Shown here in pieces: positions 27,004 to 35,831 of a stretch of DNA of 53,518 bases. Origin of the DNA: JBKQHQ01 sp052148715 (GTDB lineage Bacteria > Pseudomonadota > Alphaproteobacteria > Rhizobiales > Xanthobacteraceae); NCBI GenBank assembly GCA_052148715.1, contig JBKQHQ010000143.1, positions 1-53,518 on the forward strand. Reading direction: 5' to 3'. The position numbers were made by a program, and so were the translations under genes. The notes below the pieces were generated by a model. It was given only the letters and a program-made list of their open reading frames with translations, was not told where the DNA came from and did no database searches. The first letter of the stretch is position 1. Every line of letters starts with the position of its first letter.

Positions 27004-27282
27004 TTATCGACCGATATTCGCAACCATCGGTCCGCAGATTACATCAATAGCCGCCGCGGCGAGCGCCTTGAGCTGTCTGCGCGGAAAGCCGGCGCGTGAC
27101 CGCACCGCGATGGTGTGCAACGTCGCGGTCGCAAGTTGCGCCAGCGCGGAGGGGTCGGCGTCCGCTCCGATCTCGCCGCGGTCGCGTGCCTTCGCAATCC
27201 GGCTCGACAAAAAGGTATCCATGCCGCGGATGCTTTCCGCCAAGTGCGCGCGCACGGCGGGATCGACAGCGGCCTGCCGCCT
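27004..27282 (-). pseudogene. TetR-family regulator, C-terminal fragment
   Basis: Only the ligand-binding C-terminal part of a TetR-type repressor remains, about 92 residues: RRQAAVDPAVRAHLA..., GMDTFLSSRIAKARDRGEIGADADPSALAQLATATLHTIAVRSRAG, ending in GPMVANIGR. The helix-turn-helix N-terminus, roughly 100 residues, is missing. Reading outward, similarity stops at about 27282, exactly where a GST fragment begins on the other strand. A GTG at 27255 gives an 83-residue open frame, but with no DNA-binding domain it is unlikely to be a working regulator. Confidence 0.7.
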
Positions 27283-27692
27283 CCTATCCCGACGCAGGGT
27301 TGGCGCCGAGCGACACGATTGGCCGGGCGCGCCTGCAGCAATGGTTGTGCTTTATCGGCACCGAATCGCACAAGGCGATGTTCATTCCACTGTTCGATCA
27401 AAAGGCGCCTGACGGCACGCGCTCGCATGCGCTGAAGAAATCGCAATCGCGTCTGCAATATCTCAACGACCATTTGACCGGCCGCGAGTTCCTGCTCGAT
27501 TGCTTCAGCATCGCCGACGCGTATCTCTACACCATTCTGAACTGGACGGTGCCGACTCACGTCGATCTCACGGCGTGGCCGGCCATCAAAGCCTATCATC
27601 AGCGCCTCGCCGCACGGCCGAGCATCGCCAAGGCGTTTGCCGGGGAGTTCGGCCTCTACAAAGCCGAACTCGCGCGTCATCGGGCGGCGTGA
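27283..27692 (+). pseudogene. Glutathione S-transferase, C-terminal fragment
   Basis: The helical C-terminal domain of a bacterial GST (GstA type) is intact: YPDAGLAPSDTIGRARLQQW, LCFIGTESHKAMFIPLFD, FLLDCFSIADAYLYTILNW and a normal end. The thioredoxin-like N-terminal 80 residues that bind glutathione are missing, and in-frame codons upstream of 27283 are antisense to the TetR fragment. Without the glutathione site it should be inactive. A complete but different GST lies at 34888. Confidence 0.72.
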
Positions 27693-27782
27693 CGAGGAAC
27701 CGGAGCCGACTCTTTGGAGCGCAACGAGGGCTTGAATCCAGCGCCTCCATGCAGGGGCTGGATTCAGAGCGCATATTCTTCG

Positions 27783-28094
27783 TTACATTCCGCTGCCGCT
27801 GCACGCGGTTGCGGAGGACAGGTAATTGAGGGTACGGAAACAGCTGCTGTCCCAATTTCCGTTATTGAGTCTCCACCCATCCCGATCGATGACGTCTCCT
27901 CCCATCGAGCGCCCGACGCCCGTTTGGGGCGGCTTGCCGACAGCAAGGTAAAGGCTCGCCACCGGCCTCAGCTTCGTTGCCACCGCACTATAATGGCCTG
28001 TCGGGTGATGCTTCCGAGAGGCAGCATCTGCGCTGGTGAGGGCAAATGCAAAGATGGCCGACGCGGCCAAGGCGCAAGAGATTATCCGTTTCAT
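27783..28094 (-). CDS. Small secreted hypothetical protein
   Basis: A 103-residue exported protein. It has a clear signal peptide (MKRIISCALAASAIFAFALTSADA, cleaved before ASRKHH) and an AGGAG ribosome site 7 bases before the ATG. The mature part has AVATKLRPVASLYLAVGKPP, a glycine-rich MGGDVIDRDGWRLNNGNWDSSCFRTL and two cysteines near the end. I do not recognise a family. It stands alone. Confidence 0.65.
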   Translation of the reverse strand: MKRIISCALAASAIFAFALTSADAASRKHHPTGHYSAVATKLRPVASLYLAVGKPPQTGVGRSMGGDVIDRDGWRLNNGNWDSSCFRTLNYLSSATACSGSGM

Positions 28095-28606
28095 CGTCCA
28101 ACTCCTGTGTGATTTGGTTGATTACCTGTCACTTCCAAGCTCGTTTCCGAGTTAAAGACTGACAAAGATGGCAGGCTGCGGCCGAATTGTGAGGCCGACC
28201 GCATCAGTCGGCGGTAAGTTGGCTTTTCAAGACGGCTTTGCAGCAACCGAGTTAACCAATGCCATGCACCGGCGAACAACGAAAGCCCAACGCCTCCAAA
28301 CGAATTGGCAGGCGCAAGTGGTCCGCTTACACCCCAAAACTCACCGTGAGGGCGGACATTCCGGATCGGCAGCCCAGTGCCAAAACCCGCCGATAGCGTT
28401 TCTTAATTCGGGTGCGCTCGATTACTTCCGCCCATTTCTCGTGCCGCGGTGTAATTGCAGGTCCACCTCGGCCGGGGTTCTCGCTTTGGAATCGACGCCA
28501 AGTTCGAGCAGACGCTTCCTGTCAATTGGCGTGGAGTCCCGACGCCGATCGACGATCTTACTCGTAGGAGAGGGGTCCGACTTCGGCGCCTAATTGCAGC
28601 TTCACT
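28095..28606. other. Intergenic stretch, about 510 bases, no firm gene
   Basis: A plus-strand open frame (28168-28593) has an unconvincing composition. On the minus strand a 56-codon frame (about 28421-28590; start region APKSDPSPTSK, then DRKRLLELGVDSKARTPAEVDLQL) looks protein-like but has no start codon and may be a gene remnant. No repeats or terminators are seen. Confidence 0.4.
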
Positions 28607-29023
28607 TTATTCAGTCTTCGGTTTCTTACCGTTTGAAAAAGATCCTCTCGCCAGATTGTCGCATAGTTTGACCAGATTGGTACTCATCGTTTCTTTGATT
28701 GCGCACTCAGTAACACCATTTGTGTGCGTGATTGGGGTCAAATAATCCAACGTGAAGACGTCGTCCCCATTGACCGTACTAGAGTCGAGCCGACACAAAT
28801 AGAGTTCACCGACGAGGCTCTTTGTCTTTTGTCCGTCACACTTTGCATAAATAGTAATTTTCTTAGTATTTAGTTGCTCATCTTCGCTTTTGGATTCGTA
28901 GAGATAGATGATCCCACCGGTGAACTCAATCGCTTGCGGTGGGTCGGCATGAACCGCAGTGGCAACAAAAATCAACTCCCCCGTAAAAACCGCAAAGATG
29001 GTCGCTTGCGTGGTCCGCTTCAT
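28607..29023 (-). CDS. Secreted hypothetical protein, AT-richer than its neighbours
   Basis: A 138-residue protein with a signal peptide (MKRTTQATIFAVFTGELIFVATAVHA, cleaved before DPPQAI). The ATG at 29023 has AGGGAG 9 bases upstream; the longer frame to 29095 has no such support. The mature domain has four cysteines (YAKCDGQ, LYLCRLD, TECAIKE, VKLCDNL), which could form two disulfides in the periplasm. Codons are visibly richer in A/T than neighbouring genes, suggesting recent acquisition. The family is not recognised. Confidence 0.65.
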   Translation of the reverse strand: MKRTTQATIFAVFTGELIFVATAVHADPPQAIEFTGGIIYLYESKSEDEQLNTKKITIYAKCDGQKTKSLVGELYLCRLDSSTVNGDDVFTLDYLTPITHTNGVTECAIKETMSTNLVKLCDNLARGSFSNGKKPKTE

Positions 29024-29382
29024 CAGAATAATCTCCCTACTAGCTCGAACTTCGACCGACGGGTCGCCGATACGGACCATTAGAAATCGCTGCACCCAGC
29101 ACCTAGCTTACGCGAGTCGTCGTAACCGAAATCAAAGCAAGAGACGCTATGATTACATAGGCGAGACAGGCAATCGCCTTCGCGCCGACCTGCCGACAGG
29201 CCAACCCCTTTATGCGGATTGCGGGTCAGTCGCTGGTCGAATGGCGGGTTTGGGTCAGTGGCCGAAATGCTCGCAGCGAGCAATATTGTCCGGAGTCGAT
29301 TCAAAGCCGCCGATCTCGATGCATCCGCGCCCGGTCGGCTCGCCTGATCTGGTCTCCGAGCGGCCCGGATTTGGCGCCTGGA
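29024..29382. other. Intergenic stretch, about 360 bases
   Basis: It is the upstream region of the secreted-protein gene that ends at 28607 and the downstream region of the flavoprotein gene. Base composition shifts from AT-rich to GC-rich across it. No gene, hairpin with T-run or repeat could be supported. Confidence 0.4.
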
Positions 29383-30804
29383 TCATTCAAACTGCAAAGT
29401 CGTCAGATCGGAAGCAATCGATTGCGCGGCCTTCAGGCCGAAGACGAGCGCCTTCGAAAGCCCGCCTGTATAGCTGGCGTGGGGGCCGCCATCGATGCCG
29501 CCGGTGGTCGAGCCGGCCGCGAACAATCCAGCGATCGGTTGACGGTCGGCGCGCAGGACCTGACAGCGCGCGTCGATCATCAGGCCGCCGAGCGTGTGGG
29601 TGATGCCGGCGCAGAGCGGCACGGCATAAAACGGCGGCTGTTTGATCGGCTTGGGCAGGTAAGGCGTGCTCGAGCGCGGCGGATCGAGGCGCGCTCCGGC
29701 GCCTTGCGCCAAGGCGCGGTTGTAGTCGTCGACGGTCTGCAGGAGGTTTGCCGGCGGCAATCCCGCGGCCCGCGCCAGCACTTGGAGCGACATCTCACAG
29801 AAAATGGTGCTGCCGCCCAACACCAGGAACGGGTTGGCCGGCAGGGTGAAGGCTTTCGCGCGACCGCGCCAGGTATCCTGATCAAAGATCGCCACGGCCT
29901 CGAGCGGGTCGGGAAGCTGCGCGATGGCATTGGCCATGGCGACGCCGCCCTGCGCCTCGTCGGCAAAGCGCCGTGCGCCGGCATCGACCGCGATACCGCC
30001 GGTGATCGGGAAATCGACGGTCGGATAGGGCCACAGGCGCGGACTGGTCAGCGCATCGCGCGACTGGACGTGCCCATAAAATTTGTCGAGCGCGGTGACG
30101 CCGGCGCCGATCGCCTGCGCCATGCGCAATCCGTCGCCGGTGCCGGTCAGGGCGTTGCGTTGCAGCAGCCGCTCGGGCCACGCACAGACACGCTGCCGCA
30201 GGAGTTTTTGATCGGCTTGGAATCCGCCGTCGGCGATGACGACGGCCCGCGCGACGAACCGCGTCCGCTGGCCGGCGTGCGTCGCGCCGACGCCGGTGCA
30301 GGCCCCCGCCTCCATGATCAGCTCCGCGGCGCGCATGCCGCGGATGAGGGTTCCGGCGCGCGCGCCAAATCTTGCCGCGAGCCGGCGCAACATCAGATCA
30401 GGCCCGCGCCCTTGCCAGTTCAGGCCGGCGCGCTGGGGCACCGGCGGCGCCAGCATATGGCGGTTTCCGGGATGCGGACCGCCGCGGATGAAACGGATCC
30501 CCTGCATCTTCAGCCAACGCATCGCCGGGCCGGCACCCCGCGCCAGCATGTCGACGAGCTTTGGATCGGCGTAGCCGTGCGTGAGCGCATCGATGGCCTG
30601 ACGCAGGATCTGCGGGTTGCTTTCGATATTTTGGAAGGCGACGTTGATGAAGCCGATCGACAAGCGCGAGTTGCACGGATAAAGCTCCTCGGCGCCGCGC
30701 TCGAGAACCGCGACGCTAAACCCGCGCTGTGTCAAAAGATTCGCCGCCGCGAGGCCGGCGAGCCCGGCGCCGATGACGACCGCGTCAAAGGCGCGCTCGC
30801 TCAT
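29383..30804 (-). CDS. FAD-dependent dehydrogenase, fumarate reductase / tricarballylate dehydrogenase type
   Basis: A 473-residue flavoprotein. The N-terminal FAD fold is FDAVVIGAGLAGLAAANLLTQRGFSVAVLER (residues about 5-35). The C-terminal part has HTLGGLMIDARCQVLRADRQPIAGLFAAGSTTGG, a typical segment of the fumarate-reductase flavoprotein superfamily. Substrates in the family include fumarate, tricarballylate and ketosteroids; none can be chosen here. The start at 30804 overlaps the stop of the upstream small membrane-protein gene (ATGA), so the two are translationally coupled and the small protein may tether or connect the flavoprotein to the membrane (inference). Confidence 0.88.
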   Translation of the reverse strand: MSERAFDAVVIGAGLAGLAAANLLTQRGFSVAVLERGAEELYPCNSRLSIGFINVAFQNIESNPQILRQAIDALTHGYADPKLVDMLARGAGPAMRWLKMQGIRFIRGGPHPGNRHMLAPPVPQRAGLNWQGRGPDLMLRRLAARFGARAGTLIRGMRAAELIMEAGACTGVGATHAGQRTRFVARAVVIADGGFQADQKLLRQRVCAWPERLLQRNALTGTGDGLRMAQAIGAGVTALDKFYGHVQSRDALTSPRLWPYPTVDFPITGGIAVDAGARRFADEAQGGVAMANAIAQLPDPLEAVAIFDQDTWRGRAKAFTLPANPFLVLGGSTIFCEMSLQVLARAAGLPPANLLQTVDDYNRALAQGAGARLDPPRSSTPYLPKPIKQPPFYAVPLCAGITHTLGGLMIDARCQVLRADRQPIAGLFAAGSTTGGIDGGPHASYTGGLSKALVFGLKAAQSIASDLTTLQFE

Positions 30805-31040
30805 TGCGGCAGCAGGGTGTTGGTGACGATCTGAATTACTTCGCGGTAGCTTCGCAGCAGGACATAAAGCAGAAGGGCGGCCAGAATGCCGACGAGCGCG
30901 AAGCCCCAACCCCAGCCGCCCAACGCGGCCCAGAGACCGCAAGCGGCGACGAGGAGCGCGGCCGCGACGGCGATTGCGTTGCCGTAGCGCAGCATCAGAC
31001 GCACGGCGGGATAGGACGGCACATCGATTTCCGGCTGCAT
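30801..31040 (-). CDS. Small two-helix membrane protein
   Basis: A 79-residue protein with two hydrophobic helices (AIAVAAALLVAACGLWAALGG and WGFALVGILAALLLYVLL) and short polar ends. The ATG at 31040 has GAGG 5 bases upstream; an in-frame GTG at 31058 is an alternative. It overlaps the flavoprotein gene by 4 bases. The family is not recognised. Position and size suggest a membrane anchor for the flavoprotein, but no heme or quinone motif is visible. Confidence 0.7.
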   Translation of the reverse strand: MQPEIDVPSYPAVRLMLRYGNAIAVAAALLVAACGLWAALGGWGWGFALVGILAALLLYVLLRSYREVIQIVTNTLLPQ

Positions 31041-31120
31041 CGCTTCCTCGCTCTCCACGATCGCTTTCTCACTAGCGCCGTAGTGCGGGCTGTGGAAGGC
31101 GGAAGCGGTCCGCGCGTCTC

Positions 31121-33409
31121 CTAACGCGCCACGACGGCGTCGTAGATGTCCTCTTCCTGCGCCGTATGGATGCGCACCAGGGCCTCGATCGCCTCGATCA
31201 TGCGCTGGGCGTCGCGGACGAGATAACGGTCGATCCTCTCCGATGGCAGATCCTCGACCACACGGGCAAGCAGGCGCGCGAGGTGCGTGATCTCGCGGTG
31301 CGCGCGGCTCATGGCCGAGAGCCCATAGCCGTCCACGAGAACCTTCGCGAGCCGCGGATAGACGCTGCCCTCGTCTCCGCGCTCGTGCGCGACCACCTGC
31401 TCCTGGACGATGGTGTTCGCTTCCACGATCAGCTCCGCCGCGCGTTCAGGCGCAGCATCGTCGAGTTCGTCCGCGATCGATCGCAGCCGGTCGAGGCTAC
31501 CGATCAGCGCCACATGGTCGTGATGCATCTCGCGTCCCACAGCCGCCGGGATCGTGCGCCGCACGCGACCGCGGGCCGGGTGCAGGGCACGCAGGGCGTT
31601 GAGGATCACCGCCACATCGATCACTTCCTGAACGATCGCCGCCGGCACCGGCGCCAGCCATCCGACGGTCGCCGCCAGCATGGCGAGCGCCGACAGGCTC
31701 ATGCCGACGACGATGCTCTCCACGGCGATGCCGCGGGCCCGTTGCGCGATCACGATCGCATCGCCGACCCGATCGAGGCGGTCCGCCAGGATGACCACGT
31801 CCGCCGCCTCGGACGAGGCGCTGGCGCCGCGCGCGCCCAGCGCGATCCCTACGTCGGCCGATGCCAGCGCCGGGGCATCGTTGATGCCGTCGCCGACCAT
31901 GATGGTCGGATTGAGCCGCCGCTCGGCGCGCACGGCGTCGACTTTGTCGGAGGGGACGCGATCGGCCAACACCGAGTCGAGATCGAGCGCGGCGCCGATC
32001 GCCTGCGCGGCGGGCGCGCGGTCCCCGGTGACCATGACGAGGCGCTTGAGCCCGGCCTCACGCAGCATGCGGATGGCATGCGGCGCGTCAGGGCGCAGCT
32101 CGTCGGCGAGCAGCAGCGCGCCGATCGGACGACCTTCGACGGCCACGAACACCACGAGCGCCGATCGCCACGAGGCGCGCCGTATCGCGCGCAGCGCCCA
32201 TTCCGGCGGACGCTGGCGGGTGAAGACCATATCGCGCGAACCCGCGCTTACGCACCGTCCCTCGACGACGCCCTGCAGCCCCGAGCCCACCGACTCCCGC
32301 ACTCCTGCCGGCATCTTCAGCGCCAGGCCGCGCTCGGCGGCCGCCTGCACGACGGCCCCGGCGAGGACGTGATGCGAGGCCTGCTCGAGCGAGGCGCCGA
32401 GCATCAAAACTTCCTCGGCCCTCTCGCCCGGCGCGACCTCGACGGAGAGAAGACGCGCACCGCCGATCGTCAGCGTCCCGGTCTTGTCGAACAGCACGGT
32501 GCGCGCGCGCGCCAGCGCCTCCAATGGGCCGCCGCCCTTGACCAGGATGCCGCGCCGGGCCGCCTGGGCGACGCCGGCGATGAAGGCGACCGGCGCCGCC
32601 AGAATGAGCGGGCACGGCGTGGCGGCGACGAACACGGCGAGACTGCGGATGAGATCGCCCGAGATCAGCCAGGCCACGAAGGCGACGGCGAGCGTGAAGG
32701 GCAGGAACACCAGCGCGTAGCGGTCGGCGAGCCGCACGAATGGCGCTTTGGCGGTCTGCGCCGCGGTCACCAGGCGCACGATGCCCGCATAGGTGCTTTC
32801 GCCGGCCGGCGACGAGGCGGTCATCTCAAAGGTCTCGCCGGCGTTCAGGGCGCCGCTGAAGGTGGGGTTGCCTCTAGCCTTGACCACCGGAATCGGCTCC
32901 CCGGTCAACGCCGATTCATCGATCGTCGCCGTGTCCGATGTGACGACGCCGTCGACCGGAACGACTTCGCCCGCCTGCACCAAAAGCCGGTCGCCGACCG
33001 CAACGCTGCCGGCCGGCACGTCCTCGATGTGCTCGTCCAGGCGGCGATGCGCCATGCGCGGCGCGCGATCGACCAGCGAGCGCAAATTATGCTCGGCGCG
33101 GGCAACGGCGATTTCCTCCAGCACATTGCCGCCCGAATACATCAGCGCCACGACGGCGCCGGCGAGCGGCTGGCCGAGCGCGAGCGCGGCGCTCATCGAC
33201 ACGAGCGCGATCGCATCGACGCCGAAGCGTCCGGCCAAAAAGTCGCGCACGATCGAGACCGCAAGGCCCGCCACCACCGGAGCGGTTGCCAACGTCCAGC
33301 ACGGGTCGGCCAGGCCAGGCCGGCCCGCCACGTGGGCGACAACTCCCGCGGCCAATCCCGCACTTGCGATTGCGACGAGCGCCCACCGCAGGACGCGCTC
33401 AAACGACAT
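31121..33409 (-). CDS. P1B-type metal ATPase with TPC motif and C-terminal hemerythrin domain (P1B-5 type)
   Basis: A 762-residue metal efflux ATPase. Visible motifs are TGEP (169-172, actuator), membrane metal motif T264-P-C266, phosphorylation site D308-K-T-G-T, TGD (461-463) and GDGIND (506-511). The N-domain HP dipeptide is H347-V. There is no N-terminal metal-binding domain. Residues about 627-755 form a hemerythrin-like four-helix bundle with histidines at 629/630/632, 675, 704/709 and 748 and acidic partners (HERGDE, HTAQEE). TPC plus hemerythrin defines P1B-5; the studied rhizobial member Nia is linked to nickel and iron. The ATG at 33409 has GGAG 7 bases upstream. Confidence 0.9.
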   Translation of the reverse strand: MSFERVLRWALVAIASAGLAAGVVAHVAGRPGLADPCWTLATAPVVAGLAVSIVRDFLAGRFGVDAIALVSMSAALALGQPLAGAVVALMYSGGNVLEEIAVARAEHNLRSLVDRAPRMAHRRLDEHIEDVPAGSVAVGDRLLVQAGEVVPVDGVVTSDTATIDESALTGEPIPVVKARGNPTFSGALNAGETFEMTASSPAGESTYAGIVRLVTAAQTAKAPFVRLADRYALVFLPFTLAVAFVAWLISGDLIRSLAVFVAATPCPLILAAPVAFIAGVAQAARRGILVKGGGPLEALARARTVLFDKTGTLTIGGARLLSVEVAPGERAEEVLMLGASLEQASHHVLAGAVVQAAAERGLALKMPAGVRESVGSGLQGVVEGRCVSAGSRDMVFTRQRPPEWALRAIRRASWRSALVVFVAVEGRPIGALLLADELRPDAPHAIRMLREAGLKRLVMVTGDRAPAAQAIGAALDLDSVLADRVPSDKVDAVRAERRLNPTIMVGDGINDAPALASADVGIALGARGASASSEAADVVILADRLDRVGDAIVIAQRARGIAVESIVVGMSLSALAMLAATVGWLAPVPAAIVQEVIDVAVILNALRALHPARGRVRRTIPAAVGREMHHDHVALIGSLDRLRSIADELDDAAPERAAELIVEANTIVQEQVVAHERGDEGSVYPRLAKVLVDGYGLSAMSRAHREITHLARLLARVVEDLPSERIDRYLVRDAQRMIEAIEALVRIHTAQEEDIYDAVVAR

Positions 33410-33676
33410 CGACGGGCTCCGTGCACATGGCCGCTTCGCCATTCATGGCCGAGAATGCGGCGGTCGCACTTGAGGGATATCAAAGGCCCCGCCGCACGGT
33501 CCGGTGCAGGACTTCGGGTTGCTTGATCGATCGTCCCGATCCGACGCCGGGGCAAAAAATCCCGCATGAGCACGAAAACGTCAGTTCGAGGTTCATCCTC
33601 TATTAGGATTTTTCGTGCAAAATGCCGTCGTCAGAGTCTGCCTTTTGCATATTCACCCAAGGTGCCTCTCATCCAA

Positions 33677-33841
33677 ATGCGCATCCGTGTCCTGCGTTTC
33701 CTGCGCGATGAATCGGGCGCCACCGCCATTGAATACGGCCTGGTCGCCTCGGGGATAGCGCTCGCGATCATCGCCGCCGTGAACGGAACGGGTGTCCGGC
33801 TCAGGAACACCTTCAACAGCATCCAGACTCAACTGCGGTGA
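33677..33841 (+). CDS. Flp/Fap-type pilin
   Basis: A 54-residue prepilin. MRIRVLRFLRDESG is the basic leader, and cleavage is expected after the glycine to give ATAIEYGLVASGIALAIIAAV, with Glu and Tyr at positions 5 and 6 of the mature chain as in Flp pilins, and the hydrophobic helix. A longer frame to 33566 exists, but pilin leaders are short and the leader from 33677 is typical. No tad/cpa assembly genes are nearby, so it is an orphan that would need the assembly system from elsewhere. The ribosome site is weak. Confidence 0.85.
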   Translation: MRIRVLRFLRDESGATAIEYGLVASGIALAIIAAVNGTGVRLRNTFNSIQTQLR

Positions 33842-33874
33842 GGCTGCTTCGACCGCTCGTACGCTGCCGGACAC

Positions 33875-34348
33875 TCAATCGATAATTTCGTAGGTCTGTG
33901 CGAAGGTATCTTCGTTGTTTCCGTAGACTTCCCCGCCGTTCAAGAGGATGTAGCCGGCGAGCGCGGTCTGCTGCTCCCCCCAGGGGGCGAGAATGTCAAA
34001 CCCGCCCGGCAAATGGATGGCCTCGATGATGCTTTTCGATCTAAAAATAGGACCGAGCTCGCTCTCGCCCGCGGCCGGTTCATAAAGGTTCGCGAATGCT
34101 TCCGATTTTATGACGTAACGGTTCAGCTTGCCGCTTTTGTCGCGGAGCGGCTGACCCGAGGGGAACACATTGATAACGATCCAATCGCCGCGTTGCGCCA
34201 TGTTCGTCGTCTCCTTGCCATTCCAAAACGTATCCACCCGCTCGCGCTGATCGGCCTTGTGCCCGGCAACGAATCCGATCTTGCGCGCCTTGACAGGCTT
34301 GGCGCCGATCGCCTTCGCGATCTTCCTAAAATCGTGTTCCGTTAGCAT
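33875..34348 (-). CDS. Hypothetical protein, PGDYG-like
   Basis: A 157-residue soluble protein. The ordered segments KARKIGFVAGHKADQ, GDWIVINV, NRYVIKSEAFANLYEP and FDILAPWGEQQTALAGYILLNGGEVYGNN recall small proteins with a repeated G-D-x-I ... Y-x-I ... F-x-x-x-Y unit (PGDYG-like); the assignment is tentative. The start is uncertain: the frame is open to a GTG at 34423, with an ATG at 34405, and none has a strong ribosome site; I use the ATG at 34348. It is convergent with the pilin gene 33 bases away. Confidence 0.5.
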   Translation of the reverse strand: MLTEHDFRKIAKAIGAKPVKARKIGFVAGHKADQRERVDTFWNGKETTNMAQRGDWIVINVFPSGQPLRDKSGKLNRYVIKSEAFANLYEPAAGESELGPIFRSKSIIEAIHLPGGFDILAPWGEQQTALAGYILLNGGEVYGNNEDTFAQTYEIID

Positions 34349-34601
34349 GGTGGACGAGCGCAGCCGCCTGGCCTTCTGCTCGCCGACCCTGTCGATGGTA
34401 AACATCCTTCGTCGCGGCTCCACTCGATTTTCCGCTCAACATTAGCAGAGGACCTAAGCTCTTGGATGGCCGTTTCAAGCATGGGTGCCTGCCAGAGTCC
34501 GGTTCGCTATTTCGCCCATCAGCCGGTCGCCGTGCGGATCGACCCGCTTGGCAAAGCTCGTCGGGCATGAGAGCATCATCGCCGGGAATGGATGAGACTT
34601 T

Positions 34602-34814
34602 ATGCGCGATTTTCTCCCGACTCGGTATCAGGCGCCGATTCCGCCGAAGAAATTCGATCAGGTCGTTCTGGTCAACTGGTTGAACATCGAGGTCGATCGA
34701 CTGGCGCCGCTGAAAATGCCGATCCTCAGTCGGATCTCGGGTTACCGAAATCGGGAGGTCTTTGCTTTTCTGCAAGCGACCGGGGACGAGTTTTGGTCGA
34801 GGTGGCTTTCTTGA
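34602..34814 (+). CDS. Possible small protein
   Basis: A 70-codon frame in the otherwise empty 34349-34887 stretch. Its composition is protein-like, with several Trp, Phe and Tyr (RDFLPTRYQAPIPPKKFDQ, NWLNIEVDRLAPLKMPILSR, FAFLQATGDEFWSRWLS), but only a weak GGA precedes the ATG. A long minus-strand frame also covers this area. It may be a real small gene or chance; the rest of this stretch shows nothing else. Confidence 0.3.
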   Translation: MRDFLPTRYQAPIPPKKFDQVVLVNWLNIEVDRLAPLKMPILSRISGYRNREVFAFLQATGDEFWSRWLS

Positions 34815-34887
34815 GGGCGGGAGGCGCCACCGCCAATCGTTGACAAATTCGGTCCTGGCTTCCTGAGGAGCCGGATGAAAGGAGCAA

Positions 34888-35562
34888 ATGATGACCGACC
34901 GTTCCGCAACCTCCGTGTCTCTCAAGCTCTATTTCCATCCGCTTTCGTCCTTCTGCCAAAAAGTACTCATCGCCTTCTACGAAAACGAAACGCCGTTCGA
35001 GCCGCGCATCGTCGACCTCGCCGATCAAACCTCCAGCGCGGAATTCAAGAAGATTTGGCCGATCGGCAAGTTCCCCGTTCTACGGGATGATGCGAAGGAT
35101 CGCACCGTCCTCGAGTCGAGCATCATCATCGAGTACTTGGCGCAGCACTACCCGGGAAAGACGCAGCTCATAGCGGCGGACGCGGATCTCGCGCGGCAGA
35201 CGCGCATGCGCGATCGTTTCTATGACCTGTATGTGAATGTGCCAATGGGGAAGATCGTGACGGACCGCCTGCGTCCGGCCGGAAAAAATGATCCATACGG
35301 CGTCGACGAGGCCAAGAGGCTACTGCAGACCGCCTTCGGCATGATCGATCAGGAGATGGCGACGAAAACATGGGCCATGGGTGACGCCTTCAGCATGGCC
35401 GATTGCGCCGCGGCGCCGGCGCTATTCTACGCCAACATGGTGATGCCATTCGGCGCCACCCACAAGAACGTGGCAGGATATTTTCGCCGCCTAATGGAAC
35501 GCCCCTCTTTCGCGCGCGCCGTCAAGGAAGCGCAGCCGCACCTGGCACTCGTCCCGAAGTAG
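34888..35562 (+). CDS. Glutathione S-transferase
   Basis: A complete 224-residue GST. The N-terminal thioredoxin fold has KLYFHPLSSFCQKVLIAFYE (catalytic Ser/Cys region, residues about 13-32), the cis-proline WPIGKFPVL and the glutathione-contacting LESSIIIEYLAQHY. The C-terminal helical domain has WAMGDAFSMADCAAAPALFYA with the N-capping S/T-x-x-D. It conjugates glutathione to electrophiles or reduces them; the substrate is unknown. GAAAGGAG lies just before two ATGs (34888, 34891). It is transcribed alone. Confidence 0.93.
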   Translation: MMTDRSATSVSLKLYFHPLSSFCQKVLIAFYENETPFEPRIVDLADQTSSAEFKKIWPIGKFPVLRDDAKDRTVLESSIIIEYLAQHYPGKTQLIAADADLARQTRMRDRFYDLYVNVPMGKIVTDRLRPAGKNDPYGVDEAKRLLQTAFGMIDQEMATKTWAMGDAFSMADCAAAPALFYANMVMPFGATHKNVAGYFRRLMERPSFARAVKEAQPHLALVPK

Positions 35563-35831
35563 GCCGGATCGCAACGGGGGCCATCGACCCGCAGGCGGCG
35601 CACATTGCCTGGAGACGACGCCGGGTGATCTCCTCGCCGAGCATCTCGAGGAGCCGGGCCGCGGAAGCAAATGAATGACCGAAGGGCCGATCCGCCCTCA
35701 GCTGTCGTTCCGGGCCTTGTGGCCGGGAGCCATGGTTCAGCAATGTCTGCCGCCGCAACGGGGTAGGGTGTAGACGAGTGCGGGCGTCGGCTCAAAGTCT
35801 GCTCAGCTGCTCGGCCGACTTTTGACTAGCC

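Noticed and set aside
28421..28590. Minus-strand 56-codon protein-like frame
   Set aside because: No start codon and a stop immediately before it; too short to identify, at most a gene remnant.
31166..33526. 786-codon plus-strand open frame
   Set aside because: Antisense to the P1B ATPase; Arg/His/Asp/Gly-rich shadow.
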